Of a stretch of 64,000 nt of DNA, positions 26,169-35,271 are shown piece by piece. Location of the stretch: the NCBI GenBank assembly GCA_964548365.1, contig CAZJRD010000001.1:1-64000 (forward strand), in the 5' to 3' direction. Every line of letters begins with the position of its first letter. The stretch's first letter is position 1. The position numbers and the translations under genes were made by a program. Under the pieces are notes generated by a model. It was not told the origin of the DNA and ran no database searches. It worked only from the letters and a program-made list of their open reading frames with translations. This DNA is from B46-G9 sp964548365 (GTDB lineage Bacteria; Desulfobacterota; DSM-4660; Desulfatiglandales; Desulfatiglandaceae).

Positions 26169-26557
26169 CACTGCCTCCTTTCCCTTCCAGCTTCCCCCTC
26201 CTCTTAAGGCCGAAAGTTCGTTCACACCAAAACACGTTATCTTCCTGGTTTCTTCTTTTGTCTCAGGCCTTACACCCTATGCCCTACGCCTTTTTTACAG
26301 ACCCGGTTCCATCATAAGACTTTCCCGCCGTCTCCGCCACTAAAAGATTCAGGTACAGTTCCCAGAGGTCATGGGTCTGAACTGAAAATTATCAAAATTT
26401 ATCTTGATTTTTTCTTACGATTGACTATGATTCTTATTTAGCCAATAAGAGGTGCTTTTTTTGGCGTCCTGGTTTCCATTCAGGGCATGTTTCATTTGTC
26501 AGAAGTGGCAACCTGAAGTCCGGAACCATGAGTATCTTTTGAAAGGAGGTTGCCGCT
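26169..26557. other. Intergenic region with a likely cold-shock gene promoter
   Basis: This region of 389 bases lies between divergent tdh and the cold-shock gene. TTGATT (26404-26409), 16 nt, TATGAT (26426-26431) is a fair promoter giving a leader of about 120 nt for the cold-shock gene, as is usual for csp mRNAs. The remainder shows nothing clear. Confidence 0.45.
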
Positions 26558-26758
26558 ATGGCTAAGGGAACTGTGAAGTGGTTTGATGATCGAAAAGGTT
26601 ACGGCTTCATCGAGCAGGAAGACGGCCCTGATGTATTCGTTCATCACACAGGAATCAACGGGAACGGTTTTAAGTCTCTCAAAGAAGGCGAATCAGTGAC
26701 GTTTGACGTAGAGGAAGGACGAAAAGGCCCCTCTGCTGTCAATGTCACCGTCGTCTAG
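26558..26758 (+). CDS. Cold-shock domain protein
   Basis: A 66-residue CspA-family single-stranded nucleic-acid binding protein. RNP1 (KGYGFIEQ) and RNP2 (DVFVHHTGI) are present, and the protein has the usual length. It likely acts as an RNA chaperone in the cytoplasm. AAAGGAGG lies 8 bases before the ATG, and a strong terminator follows, so it is monocistronic. The second motif has HHT where most members have HFS or HYS. The family is certain; which csp paralogue cannot be decided. Confidence 0.97.
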   Translation: MAKGTVKWFDDRKGYGFIEQEDGPDVFVHHTGINGNGFKSLKEGESVTFDVEEGRKGPSAVNVTVV

Positions 26759-26775
26759 CCCCTTTCCTCAATCAA

Positions 26776-26822
26776 CAAAGGGCGTCCCAGCCAATTGCGT
26801 CGGGATGCCCTTTGTTTTTTTG
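26776..26822 (+). terminator. Terminator of the cold-shock gene
   Basis: CAAAGGGC (26776-26783) pairs with GCCCTTTG (26807-26814), with CCC/GGG inside, followed by eight T. Confidence 0.9.
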
Positions 26823-26911
26823 CACCTTTTCAGCCTTCCTCCCTTCCAGGTTACTAGCCTAGTTTCCAGAATCTATTCGTGGATGGACACCAGCCTGGGT
26901 GTCCTGTCGGG

Positions 26912-28339
26912 CTAATCATCATGCCCCACCCGGTGGATCTTGATCATGTTTGTGGAGCCCTTCTTGAGGGCAAGTCCGGTGACGATGATGATGAGATCTT
27001 CCTTTCTGAGAAACCGTCTTTCAAGCAGCATATCCTCGCCCGCCTGAATTATCTTCTTCGCATCGCTGATAGGGGAGATCAGGAATGGTGTGATACCCCA
27101 GATCAGGGAAAGCCTGTTGTAGACCATGGTGGAGGGAGAAAAGGAAAACACGGGTTTGGCGGGCCTCTGCTTGGAAATGAGCTTGGATGTCTTGCCTGAT
27201 ATGGAAAACGCTATAATCGCCTTTGCGTTCAACTTTTGCAGGATATCCACCGCTGACTGTGAAACAGCGTGGGCTACCAGCTCCTTCGGATCCCGCTTGA
27301 AGGGCAGGTTGTAGTGCATAAACGGAGAGCCTTCCGCCACGGCCGCGATCCTGGACATCATCTTGACAGCCTTCACCGGGTATCTGCCCACTGCAGTTTC
27401 ACCGGACAACATGATCGCATCGGTCCCATCAATAATTGCGTTGGCCACATCCGATGCCTCGGCCCTTGTAGGGACGGGGTGCTCGATCATGGTCTCGAGC
27501 ATCTGGGTTGCGGTGATCACCGGCTTATTCGCTGCAATCGCTTTTCTGATGATACGTTTCTGGATTGTAGGGACTTCTTCGGGCTTCATTTCAACGCCGA
27601 GATCTCCCCGGGCGATCATGACCCCGTCCGCGACTTCCAGTATCTTGTCCAGGTTGGAAACAGCCTCCGGTTTTTCAATCTTTGCGATGACAGGGATTTC
27701 GGACCCATGCTCTTCCAGAACAGCCTTTATATGCTTGATATCATGTGCTTTTCTCACAAACGACAGGGCAAAATAATCCACACCGGCCCGGATACCAAAA
27801 TCAAGGTCCTTCTTGTCTTTTTCTGTCAGGGAAGGGACAGAAACAGGGATCCCCGGGAGGTTGATCCCCTTGTGCTCTTTCAAAACACCTCCCTGGATGA
27901 CCTTGCAGGTTACCGTATCCTTTGCGACAGAAATGACTCGCAACTCGATCATCCCGTCGTCGATCAGGACCGTGTCTCCTTCTCCGACATCTTTCGGAAG
28001 TCTCTTGTAGGTCGTGGAAATAAGGCCGCCCGGTCCTCCATCCACATCCCTGGTGGTTATCTGAACAGTTGCATTTCTTTTCAGCTGCACAGGCTTTCCC
28101 TGCTCCAGTTTGCCGGTCCTGATCTTCGGGCCTTGGAGGTCCAGCAGAATTCCCACCGGTTTGCCCGTCTGTTCTGAAAGGGCGCGGAGGTGTTGAATCA
28201 CTTTTTCATGCTCCGTGTATTCCCCGTGGGAAAAATTGAGTCTTGCAACATTCATCCCGGCCGAGATCATTTTTCGCAAAACCGCTTTACTGCTCGATGA
28301 GGGTCCTATGGTCGCAACTATCTTGGTCTTGTTTGCCAT
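26912..28339 (-). CDS. pyk: Pyruvate kinase
   Basis: A 475-residue enzyme converting phosphoenolpyruvate and ADP to pyruvate and ATP. The N-terminus TKIVATIGPSS, the catalytic Lys signature IAKIEKPEAV, MIARGDLGVE and ATQMLETM are all present. The C-terminal allosteric domain (about 350-475) is full length. GAGGAAGAG precedes the ATG at 28339. A pair of GAAAC/GTTTC palindromes lies 54-86 bases upstream and may regulate it. No other glycolytic gene is adjacent. Confidence 0.97.
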   Translation of the reverse strand: MANKTKIVATIGPSSSSKAVLRKMISAGMNVARLNFSHGEYTEHEKVIQHLRALSEQTGKPVGILLDLQGPKIRTGKLEQGKPVQLKRNATVQITTRDVDGGPGGLISTTYKRLPKDVGEGDTVLIDDGMIELRVISVAKDTVTCKVIQGGVLKEHKGINLPGIPVSVPSLTEKDKKDLDFGIRAGVDYFALSFVRKAHDIKHIKAVLEEHGSEIPVIAKIEKPEAVSNLDKILEVADGVMIARGDLGVEMKPEEVPTIQKRIIRKAIAANKPVITATQMLETMIEHPVPTRAEASDVANAIIDGTDAIMLSGETAVGRYPVKAVKMMSRIAAVAEGSPFMHYNLPFKRDPKELVAHAVSQSAVDILQKLNAKAIIAFSISGKTSKLISKQRPAKPVFSFSPSTMVYNRLSLIWGITPFLISPISDAKKIIQAGEDMLLERRFLRKEDLIIIVTGLALKKGSTNMIKIHRVGHDD

Positions 28340-28722
28340 GTGCTCTTCCTCAAGAATGGAAAAACCATCTTATCAGATGTTTGGAGCAGTACAGAAACGC
28401 TGTTTCTAACGAAACCTCCGGTTTCAGTCTTCCCAATACATCACTAATCCAGCTCGATCTTCTCCGACAAAGCCCATTATCTCTAACCTGCCCCTGAGGA
28501 CCAGGCTTTACAATAAGCAATAAAAGATAACTTGACGGCACCCCGGTATCCGTTTACAAATGGAAAAAACCTGTTTGTTTCCGCAAGGGAACAACATAGG
28601 GAAAGGCCTTGCAATGGTATGTTCTTCTCCGTTCATACGAAGAAAAGGGAGGAAATGCAACCCAAAACCGTTTCCCTCTTTTTCAAAAAATGAACTGACT
28701 CAACTCAAAGGAGGCGACAAGA
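28340..28722. other. Divergent intergenic region pyk / BON lipoprotein
   Basis: This region of 383 bases contains the two palindromes near 28393-28425 on the pyk side. It also has a weak plus-strand promoter (TTGACG near 28532) on the lipoprotein side. No small gene was found. Confidence 0.4.
28393..28425 (-). promoter_or_regulatory. Tandem GAAAC/GTTTC palindromes upstream of pyk
   Basis: AGAAACGCTGTTTCT (28393-28407) and GAAACCTCCGGTTTC (28411-28425) share the arms GAAAC and GTTTC and lie 3 bases apart. They could be two operator sites for a dimeric regulator. Confidence 0.4.
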
Positions 28723-29037
28723 ATGAAAAACATGAAAACCTTTACTGCACTCACCGTATCCTTATGCTTCTTTTTCGTATTGTGCTCGTGCCAGACACCT
28801 GCCGGTCGTACCGCGGGACAGGTGGTAGATGACGCCACGATCACCACCAAGGTAAAGGCAAAACTGTTAAAGGATTCCATCATGAGTGGATTTGCCATCT
28901 CCGTACAGACCTTTGAAGGGGATGTTACCCTCACCGGTGCTGTCACCTCTGAAGAGATCAAGCAACGAGCGACAATGCTGACGAACTCCGTCCTCGGGGT
29001 ACAAAAGGTGCACAATCTTATCAAGGTGAAGAAATAG
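28723..29037 (+). CDS. BON-domain lipoprotein
   Basis: A 104-residue protein with a signal peptide ending in the lipobox LCSC (Cys at about residue 24), so a lipid-anchored envelope protein. A single BON domain follows (about 37-102), with the typical DATITTKVKAKLL start, the FEGDVTLTGAVTS core and the GVQKVHNLIKV end. BON domains bind phospholipid surfaces and are found in osmotic-stress proteins such as OsmY. AAAGGAGGCG precedes the ATG. It is probably a single-gene unit. Confidence 0.92.
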   Translation: MKNMKTFTALTVSLCFFFVLCSCQTPAGRTAGQVVDDATITTKVKAKLLKDSIMSGFAISVQTFEGDVTLTGAVTSEEIKQRATMLTNSVLGVQKVHNLIKVKK

Positions 29038-29138
29038 GAGGCATCTCCATCCATGTGTGGTAAAACCCGAACGGTTCTGAAGAAAAGGTTCCTTTCGGAA
29101 CATTTCAGAAAAAGGGAAAGGGGCCGGGAATCTTACTG

Positions 29139-30113
29139 ATGGCAATGCGACCCACGTTACAGGATATTCAGCAGGCAGCTGAACGGATCAAGCCGTGGGT
29201 GCACCAAACTCCGGTGCTCACCAGCAGCACATTGAATAGCATGTGTGATGCTGAAGTCTTTTTCAAGTGCGAAAATTTTCAAAGGGGTGGTGCTTTCAAA
29301 ATCCGGGGAGCTACGAACGCAGTATTCTCTCTCGGTGAAGAAGAGGCCCTGAAGGGGGTGGCCACTCATTCCTCAGGAAACCACGCGGCCGCCCTTGCCC
29401 TTGCCGCAGGCTGGCGGGGGATCAAGGCCTACGTGGTGATGCCTGAAAACGCTCCCCTGGTAAAAAAGGAGGCAGTGGCCGGCTACGGAGCGAAAATCAC
29501 GTTCTGTGAACCCACCCTCCGGGGGCGCGAAACGGCCCTCGCCCAGGTCGTAAACCGCACCGGTGCCCATTTTATTCACCCCTACAACGATACACGGGTA
29601 ATATCGGGACAGGGCACCGCTACGCTGGAGCTTTGTGAAGAAATCCCTGACCTGGACGTTGTCATTGCCCCAGTGGGTGGCGGGGGCCTCCTGAGTGGAA
29701 CCGCCATCGCTGCTTCCGCCGCCAGAGCAGAAACCCTTGTTTTCGGCGCCGAGCCTGAAAACGCTGATGACGCGTACCAGTCCCTGAAGGCGGGAAAAAT
29801 TATCCCCTCGGAAAATCCTGAAACCATTGCAGACGGGCTCCTCACCTCGCTCGGAGATCTGACCTTTCCGATCATACAAGCATTGGTACGCGATATTGTG
29901 CGAGTAAGTGAAGAGGACATCCTCAGGGCCATGCGCTTGATCTGGGAAAGAATGAAGATAATCGTTGAACCTTCATCGGCGGTGCCTCTGGGGGCCTTGG
30001 TGGCCCATCGACAGGCACTGCCCGGACAGAGGATCGGGATTATTCTATCAGGCGGAAACGTGGACCTTTCAACCCTTCCCTGGGATAGGAAGAACAGGAT
30101 GATGCACGAATGA
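29139..30113 (+). CDS. Threonine/serine dehydratase (PLP, catabolic type)
   Basis: A 324-residue fold-type II PLP enzyme without the C-terminal ACT-like regulatory domain of IlvA. The PLP Lys lies in FKIRGA (about residue 52), the phosphate loop is VGGGGLLSG (about 176), and SSGNHAAALA is also conserved. It probably deaminates threonine to 2-oxobutyrate; a serine racemase/dehydratase role cannot be excluded. The histidine kinase gene starts within its last codons (4-base overlap). With tdh in the same window there are two threonine-degrading routes, and citramalate synthase suggests it is not the main isoleucine route. Confidence 0.88.
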   Translation: MAMRPTLQDIQQAAERIKPWVHQTPVLTSSTLNSMCDAEVFFKCENFQRGGAFKIRGATNAVFSLGEEEALKGVATHSSGNHAAALALAAGWRGIKAYVVMPENAPLVKKEAVAGYGAKITFCEPTLRGRETALAQVVNRTGAHFIHPYNDTRVISGQGTATLELCEEIPDLDVVIAPVGGGGLLSGTAIAASAARAETLVFGAEPENADDAYQSLKAGKIIPSENPETIADGLLTSLGDLTFPIIQALVRDIVRVSEEDILRAMRLIWERMKIIVEPSSAVPLGALVAHRQALPGQRIGIILSGGNVDLSTLPWDRKNRMMHE

Positions 30114-31537
30114 TTCCTCCCACCCAGGAAATATCCCAGCGGACAAGTCAGTTCAGGCTGGTGAAGTTCTTCGCGTACACCAGCTTCGTTATCCTAATCC
30201 TGTTCAGCTTTCCCTTCTCCGTAATCATCGCGCAGAAGGCAAAGAACATCCTCATGAGGAGTTACGAGAACTACGCGCTTCTCCTGGGAGAGAACCTCAA
30301 TCACCAGGTCTTTCAAAATTTTGTGCTTCCCGTGAGCAGCCGGTACGGGAAAATTCGTCTGCGAGACCACGACCAGTATGAGATCATGGACCGGATCGTC
30401 AAGAATACCATCCACAGCTTCAAGATCGATCTGGTCAATATATATGATATTGGTAAGGGTGTCGTTGCATACAGCACGGACCCGAAGCTTATTGGGAAAA
30501 AAGTAAAAAAAACCGCCGGGTATTTCAAGGCGGTCCGGGGGGACCATTCATCCGGCCTCTTGTCCATGGGAAAAGATCTGTGGGGTTTGCCGCTGGAAAT
30601 CGGTGGACAGAAGAAACTCAGGACATACATTCCCTTTCGCGGAGAAGTATTTTATTCAGAAAAACCTGCATTTATCCTCGGCGTATTCGAACTGATACAG
30701 GATTTGACAGAGGAATATGGTTCTATTGCGAAATTCCAGTATACTATTTTTGCCCTTTCAGCAGGTATCATGGCGCTCATTTTCATTGCCCTGTTGCTCA
30801 TTGTGCACAAGGCGGAAAAGATCATCGATGAACGAGCCCGGGAACAACGGGAACTGGAGGAGCAATTGAACCAGGCGGAACGGTTGGCGGCCCTGGGCCA
30901 GATGGTGGCAGGGGTCTCCCACGAAATACGGAACCCCTTGGGAATTATTCAAAGTACGGCCGAGTTGCTTGGGCAAATGCCGAATGCCGATGAAAGCCAG
31001 AAAAGGCTGTCCACGGTGATTACCGAGGAGTCCAGCCGCCTCAATAATATCGTCACTGAATTTCTTGATTTTGCCAGGCCGCAGGAGCCTGCTCTCCGGG
31101 ACTGTCTGCTCGAAGAGGTTGTCAACAAGAATATTTCCTTTCTCCAGCCTGAGCTGAAAAAAAGGCATATCACAATCTCACACAACATCAGGGGGCGGTC
31201 CTTCAAGATCAAGGCCGACCCGGAAATGCTTTACCGTGTATTTCTCAACATCTTCGTCAATGCGATTCAGTCCATGAACGACGGAGGCAACCTTCGCGTA
31301 AGAATCGGCGAAGAAAAGGCGCATTTCATTGTGGAAATAGAAGATTCAGGCTGTGGGATTCCCCCGGAACAACTGAAGACCATTTTCAATCCCTTCTTTA
31401 CCACAAAGGACAAGGGGAGCGGTTTAGGGCTCTCCATTGTGAAAAAAATCGTCGAGGGGCACGGGGGTGACATCATGATCAAGAGCAGGAGAGATACCGG
31501 CACCACGGTCATGATCAAACTGCCCAGGATTTTATGA
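30110..31537 (+). CDS. Membrane sensor histidine kinase
   Basis: A 475-residue kinase. Membrane segments at about residues 22-43 and 207-229 enclose a periplasmic sensor domain of about 160 residues, probably Cache-like (IYDIGKGVVAYSTDP, GKDLWGLPLEIGG). After a coiled coil come HisKA with GVSHEIRNPLG (about 269) and a HATPase with NIFVNAIQSM, DSGCGIPPEQ and GSGLGLSIV. It overlaps the dehydratase gene by 4 bases. Its regulator follows after 165 bases. The ligand is not predicted. Confidence 0.94.
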   Translation: MIPPTQEISQRTSQFRLVKFFAYTSFVILILFSFPFSVIIAQKAKNILMRSYENYALLLGENLNHQVFQNFVLPVSSRYGKIRLRDHDQYEIMDRIVKNTIHSFKIDLVNIYDIGKGVVAYSTDPKLIGKKVKKTAGYFKAVRGDHSSGLLSMGKDLWGLPLEIGGQKKLRTYIPFRGEVFYSEKPAFILGVFELIQDLTEEYGSIAKFQYTIFALSAGIMALIFIALLLIVHKAEKIIDERAREQRELEEQLNQAERLAALGQMVAGVSHEIRNPLGIIQSTAELLGQMPNADESQKRLSTVITEESSRLNNIVTEFLDFARPQEPALRDCLLEEVVNKNISFLQPELKKRHITISHNIRGRSFKIKADPEMLYRVFLNIFVNAIQSMNDGGNLRVRIGEEKAHFIVEIEDSGCGIPPEQLKTIFNPFFTTKDKGSGLGLSIVKKIVEGHGGDIMIKSRRDTGTTVMIKLPRIL

Positions 31538-31702
31538 GGTTCATCCGGCTGAAGCGCACTTTGAGGAAAGAGGAAGCCCTCCCGCCGGTCACTCAGAAAA
31601 AAGAGCATATCCTGTTTGCGCTTCGCGGGAATCCTTGAATTCAAAAGTACGCAAGATCCGGATGAACCTTTTATGATATGTCGGATTAAAGGATGAGAAT
31701 TT

Positions 31703-33067
31703 ATGGAAACCATATTGATTGTTGATGACGAAAAAAATTACCTCGTGGTACTGGAAGCCCTCTTGAGTTCTGAAGGATACGAAATCATGACGGCGGACAA
31801 TGCCCGGAACGCACTCCACTCTATTCGGAATGCGGACCTGGATCTCGTTATAACGGACGTCAAGATGCCCGGCATGAGCGGAATGGAACTGCTGTCCGAG
31901 TGCGGGAAAATGAAGCCTGATCTCCCGGTCATCATTATGACGGCCTATGGCACCATCGAAATGGCCGTGGAGGCCATGAAACAGCATGCCTATGATTATA
32001 TCACCAAGCCTTTCCAGAATGAGCAACTTAAGCTGACCATCAGAAAGGCCCTTGAGAAATACCGTCTTGTGAAAGAAAATCGGAGGCTGAGTGAAGCCCT
32101 TTCAGATCGTTTCAGGTACGGGAATATTATTGGAAAGAGTAAGCCCATGCTCAAGATCTATGACATGATCGAGAAGGTTGCGCAATCCAAGGCCTCAGTC
32201 CTGATTACAGGACCCTCAGGGACAGGCAAGGAGCTCATCGCCAAGGCTATCCATTACGGGGGCACAAGGAGGAAGGGGCCATTTGTATCAATGAACTGCG
32301 GTGCGCTCACAGAGACACTCCTGGAAAGCGAGCTCTTCGGGCATGAACGGGGCGCTTTCACCGGGGCGGTCTCCATGAAAAAAGGCCGTTTTGAACTAGC
32401 CGATTCCGGGACCCTTTTCCTGGACGAGGTGGGAGATATGCCTCCATCCCTCCAGGTGAAACTGCTCCGTGTCCTGCAGGAAATGGCCTTTGAGCGGGTC
32501 GGGGGCACCAAGACCATCAAGGTGGATGTCAGGGTGCTTTCCGCCTCCAACCGCAACATCAAGGATGACGTAAAAGAAGGCATTTTTCGTGAAGATCTTT
32601 ACTATCGATTGAACGTGATTCACATTGAAGTTCCTCCTCTCCGGGAACGGGCCGATGATATTCCCCTACTCGTGAAATCCTTCATTGACAAATACACGGA
32701 AGGAAAAGTCGGCAAAAAGGTTGAGTTAACTCCAGAGGCCTGGAAGCTCCTTTATCAGTATCCCTGGCCAGGAAATGTGCGGGAGCTCGAAAATGTAATC
32801 GAGCGTGCCCTGGTCCTGAGTTCGGGCGGCGTGATCACGCCTCAGGACCTGCCTGAAGAGATCGGGGCGGTGGAATCCCACTTCGACCTAGACCGCTTCG
32901 TTCCTCCAAACATACCCTTGCAGGAAGCGCTGACCCAGATAGAGGAGATTATGATCAGGCGAGCCTTGCTCCAGTGTGACAATGTTCAAGCTCATGCAGC
33001 ACGAATGCTCGGGATCACCAAGAGCCTGATACAGCATAAAATGAAGAAATATCAAATAGTTGTATAA
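31703..33067 (+). CDS. Sigma-54-dependent NtrC-family response regulator
   Basis: A 454-residue regulator with the receiver Asp at about residue 52 (VITDVKMPG), Walker A GPSGTGKE (about 172), the canonical sigma-54 loop GAFTGA (about 218), Walker B GTLFLDEVGD, and a Fis-type HTH at the end (AARMLGITKSLIQHKMKKY). It forms the pair for the preceding membrane kinase. Immediately downstream lie a palindrome and a consensus sigma-54 promoter in front of a strong hairpin, which is a plausible direct target. Confidence 0.95.
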   Translation: METILIVDDEKNYLVVLEALLSSEGYEIMTADNARNALHSIRNADLDLVITDVKMPGMSGMELLSECGKMKPDLPVIIMTAYGTIEMAVEAMKQHAYDYITKPFQNEQLKLTIRKALEKYRLVKENRRLSEALSDRFRYGNIIGKSKPMLKIYDMIEKVAQSKASVLITGPSGTGKELIAKAIHYGGTRRKGPFVSMNCGALTETLLESELFGHERGAFTGAVSMKKGRFELADSGTLFLDEVGDMPPSLQVKLLRVLQEMAFERVGGTKTIKVDVRVLSASNRNIKDDVKEGIFREDLYYRLNVIHIEVPPLRERADDIPLLVKSFIDKYTEGKVGKKVELTPEAWKLLYQYPWPGNVRELENVIERALVLSSGGVITPQDLPEEIGAVESHFDLDRFVPPNIPLQEALTQIEEIMIRRALLQCDNVQAHAARMLGITKSLIQHKMKKYQIVV

Positions 33068-33145
33068 TAGTCAAAATCTTGTACCTCATTTTTTCCAATT
33101 ATTTCAATATATTAATCTGACCATCCCGTAAATTGTCATAATGCG

Positions 33146-33161
33146 GTACAATATCTTGTAC
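33146..33161 (+). promoter_or_regulatory. Possible enhancer site GTACAATATCTTGTAC
   Basis: An inverted repeat GTACAA-TATC-TTGTAC. A further half site TTGTAC lies at 33079-33084. It is about 108 bp upstream of the sigma-54 -24 element, a typical distance for an activator binding site. Confidence 0.4.
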
Positions 33162-33260
33162 TTTTTGCGGGTTGCTCTCACCAGGGGTTGGTGTGGCTTT
33201 CTTTATGATAAAAAAGTTATTTCAATTGGTTAGATACTTTTCATGAGAGAGAAGAAGAGA

Positions 33261-33276
33261 TGGCAAGCATTTTGCA
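33261..33276 (+). promoter_or_regulatory. Sigma-54 promoter
   Basis: TGGCAAGCATTTTGCA matches the -24/-12 consensus, with GG (33262-33263) and GC (33274-33275) separated by exactly 10 nt. The predicted start is near 33287. Confidence 0.7.
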
Positions 33277-33286
33277 GAAGTAGAGA

Positions 33287-33352
33287 TCAAAAGCAAGTTA
33301 CTCTTTTCTCCTAAATAAATCAGCCGCTCCTTTGAGCGGCTGATTTATTTAG
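33287..33352 (+). ncRNA. Candidate sigma-54-driven small RNA of about 65 nt
   Basis: Transcription from the sigma-54 promoter would reach a perfect hairpin after 24 nt and meets no plus-strand gene, since the next gene (era) is on the other strand. The product would be a short RNA. The order kinase, NtrC-type regulator, sigma-54 promoter, small RNA resembles cbrAB-crcZ of Pseudomonas. The candidate is inferred. Confidence 0.35.
33311..33352. terminator. Perfect 19-bp hairpin, bidirectional terminator
   Basis: The arms 33311-33329 and 33334-33352 are exact complements (core CAGCCGCTC / GAGCGGCTG) around CTTT, and the outer part is A/T rich. It lies 6 bases after the era stop on the minus strand and also ends the possible small RNA. 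Confidence 0.85.
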
Positions 33353-33358
33353 GGGCTG

Positions 33359-34243
33359 TCAGTACCCCAGGCGCCGCAGAGCCCGGGTATCCCTGCTCCA
33401 ATTCTTATCCACCTTGATAGTCAACTTCAGGTAGACTTGTACATCAAAACGCCTCTCAAGTTCCATTCGTGCCGCGCTTCCTATCTTTTTTACCATGTTT
33501 CCGTGCTGACCAACCAGAATTCCCTTCTGTGATTGGGTCTCAACGTGTACCGTGGCAAAAATCCTGAGGAGATTCTTCTCCTCAACCTCTTCCGTCCTCT
33601 CAACCGTGACGGCTGAGGAATATGGAAGTTCGTGGCGCGAAAAAAGATAGATCTTTTCCCTGACAATCTCCGACATCAGGAAGGTATCCGGCTGGTCGGT
33701 TCTCATGTCAGGCGGGAAAAACGGGGGCCCTGGCTTCAGTTTCGCCCTGACCGCCTCCAGCAACTCCGTCACCCCATCCCCTTTCAGTGCGGAAACAGGG
33801 ATGATGGCCTCAAAAAGCTTTTCATCACTGAATTTCCCTATAACGGGAAGGATTTCAGATTTTTTCCTCCGGTCGATCTTATTGATAACCAGGAAAGCGG
33901 GCTTTCCGGAATGGTTTACAGCCCCGATGAGATAAGGAATTTCGGGCGCAGCAGGATGGTTCAAATCAACCATCAAGAGAAGGATATCCACTTCTTGAAA
34001 TGCGGAGCGCGCCGAATCCACCATGCTTTTATGGAGTGGGGATCTGGTTTTGTGAATCCCGGGGGTGTCCATAAAAACCATCTGAAATCCATCTCCGTGA
34101 TGGATTCCCAAGACCCTGTTCCGGGTTGTCTGGGGTTTTGGGGAAACAATGGACATCTTTGCCCCGATAATCCTGTTCAGGAGTGTGGACTTGCCCACAT
34201 TGGGAGGGCCCAGGATAGCGATAAAACCGCTCAGAAACGTCAT
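33359..34243 (-). CDS. era: GTPase Era
   Basis: A 294-residue ribosome-assembly GTPase that binds 16S rRNA. G1 GPPNVGKST, G3 DTPGIH and G4 NKID lie in the N-terminal GTPase domain; the C-terminal KH domain has GILVGQHGNMVKKIG. The start is the ATG at 34243, which overlaps the TGA of the radical SAM gene (ATGA); longer in-frame extension upstream lies inside that gene. The order rnc - radical SAM - era, with rnc and era in one operon, is common. Confidence 0.96.
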   Translation of the reverse strand: MTFLSGFIAILGPPNVGKSTLLNRIIGAKMSIVSPKPQTTRNRVLGIHHGDGFQMVFMDTPGIHKTRSPLHKSMVDSARSAFQEVDILLLMVDLNHPAAPEIPYLIGAVNHSGKPAFLVINKIDRRKKSEILPVIGKFSDEKLFEAIIPVSALKGDGVTELLEAVRAKLKPGPPFFPPDMRTDQPDTFLMSEIVREKIYLFSRHELPYSSAVTVERTEEVEEKNLLRIFATVHVETQSQKGILVGQHGNMVKKIGSAARMELERRFDVQVYLKLTIKVDKNWSRDTRALRRLGY

Positions 34244-35271
34244 TTTCCGAAGACCTCCACGCTGCCCGGAGGAAGGAACCGATCTCCTTCCACTGCCAGG
34301 ACTTCCGCACCGGTCATCATGGAGATCCATTGAATTCCCTCGTTCCGGTACCCCCGCAGGAGAGGGATATCCCTCTCCCGAACCCGTATTCCGAGCCTTT
34401 CCAGGCGACCACGGGCAGGGAGCTGTGATGCAATACCGTGCTGATACATCCTGCTCCTTACCAGAAATCCGAACGTCCTATGCCACGGCCCTGCCAGGAT
34501 CTCACCTTGCATTAAAAGGGTCGGCGACGTCATGAGCCCAATCCTTATGACAGGAATTCCCACGCTCTCCAGCATTCGGCAGCTCTCCGCACAGATTTCT
34601 ATAGCCTCAGAGAGCCCTAAAGGAGTATATTCCCCACTTTCATACATCCGTGCAAGTCCTGTTCCCTTTATGACCAGGGCAGGATAAAGCCTTGCCATAT
34701 CCGGTTCAAGCCCGATCACTTTCTCCACCGTGGACAAAAAAACATCTCTGGAATCCCCGGGCAGCCCGGGCATCAGTTGAACACCTACCTGAAAGCCAAG
34801 GTCCTTCAAAAAGGCAACAGCCTTCCCTGAATCCCGTGCAGTGTGTCCTCTCTCTGACAGCCCAAGCACATGATCGTCCATTGACTGGACCCCCAGCTCC
34901 ACCGTTTTGACTCCTCCCCGTTTCATCAGGGCGAGCTTTTCAGGGTCCAGGGAATCCGGGCGAGTAGAGACCCTGATTCCCTGGACTGTCCCTTTTTTCA
35001 GGAACGGCAAGACCGCTCCAAGGAGTTCCTCTATCACCTGAACCTTGAGGCTCGTAAACGTCCCACCGTAAAAGGCCACTTCAGCATGGGCACGATCAAA
35101 TCTCGGTGACTGGACTGCCGTCTTGATGACCCGGGTAACACGATCCCCGTTTACGTGTCCTTTCTGCTCAGCGGTAATTTTCTCCTGCTCGCAAAAAACA
35201 CACCGGTGGGGACATCCCTGATTCGGAATGAAAATGGGAACTATGAACTTCTTTCGTCGGCCTCCAGACAC
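34240..35271 (-). CDS. Radical SAM protein (Elp3/HemN-like)
   Basis: A 343-residue radical SAM enzyme with the cluster motif CPHRCVFC (about residues 20-27), followed by VAFYGGTFTSL, ELGVQSMDD and LMPGLPGDS, which are typical for the Elp3/HemN-like group found next to era and rnc. The substrate is not known for this branch; RNA modification is suggested only by the neighbours. It overlaps rnc by 31 bases and era by 4, so the three are translationally coupled. Confidence 0.88.
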   Translation of the reverse strand: MSGGRRKKFIVPIFIPNQGCPHRCVFCEQEKITAEQKGHVNGDRVTRVIKTAVQSPRFDRAHAEVAFYGGTFTSLKVQVIEELLGAVLPFLKKGTVQGIRVSTRPDSLDPEKLALMKRGGVKTVELGVQSMDDHVLGLSERGHTARDSGKAVAFLKDLGFQVGVQLMPGLPGDSRDVFLSTVEKVIGLEPDMARLYPALVIKGTGLARMYESGEYTPLGLSEAIEICAESCRMLESVGIPVIRIGLMTSPTLLMQGEILAGPWHRTFGFLVRSRMYQHGIASQLPARGRLERLGIRVRERDIPLLRGYRNEGIQWISMMTGAEVLAVEGDRFLPPGSVEVFGK

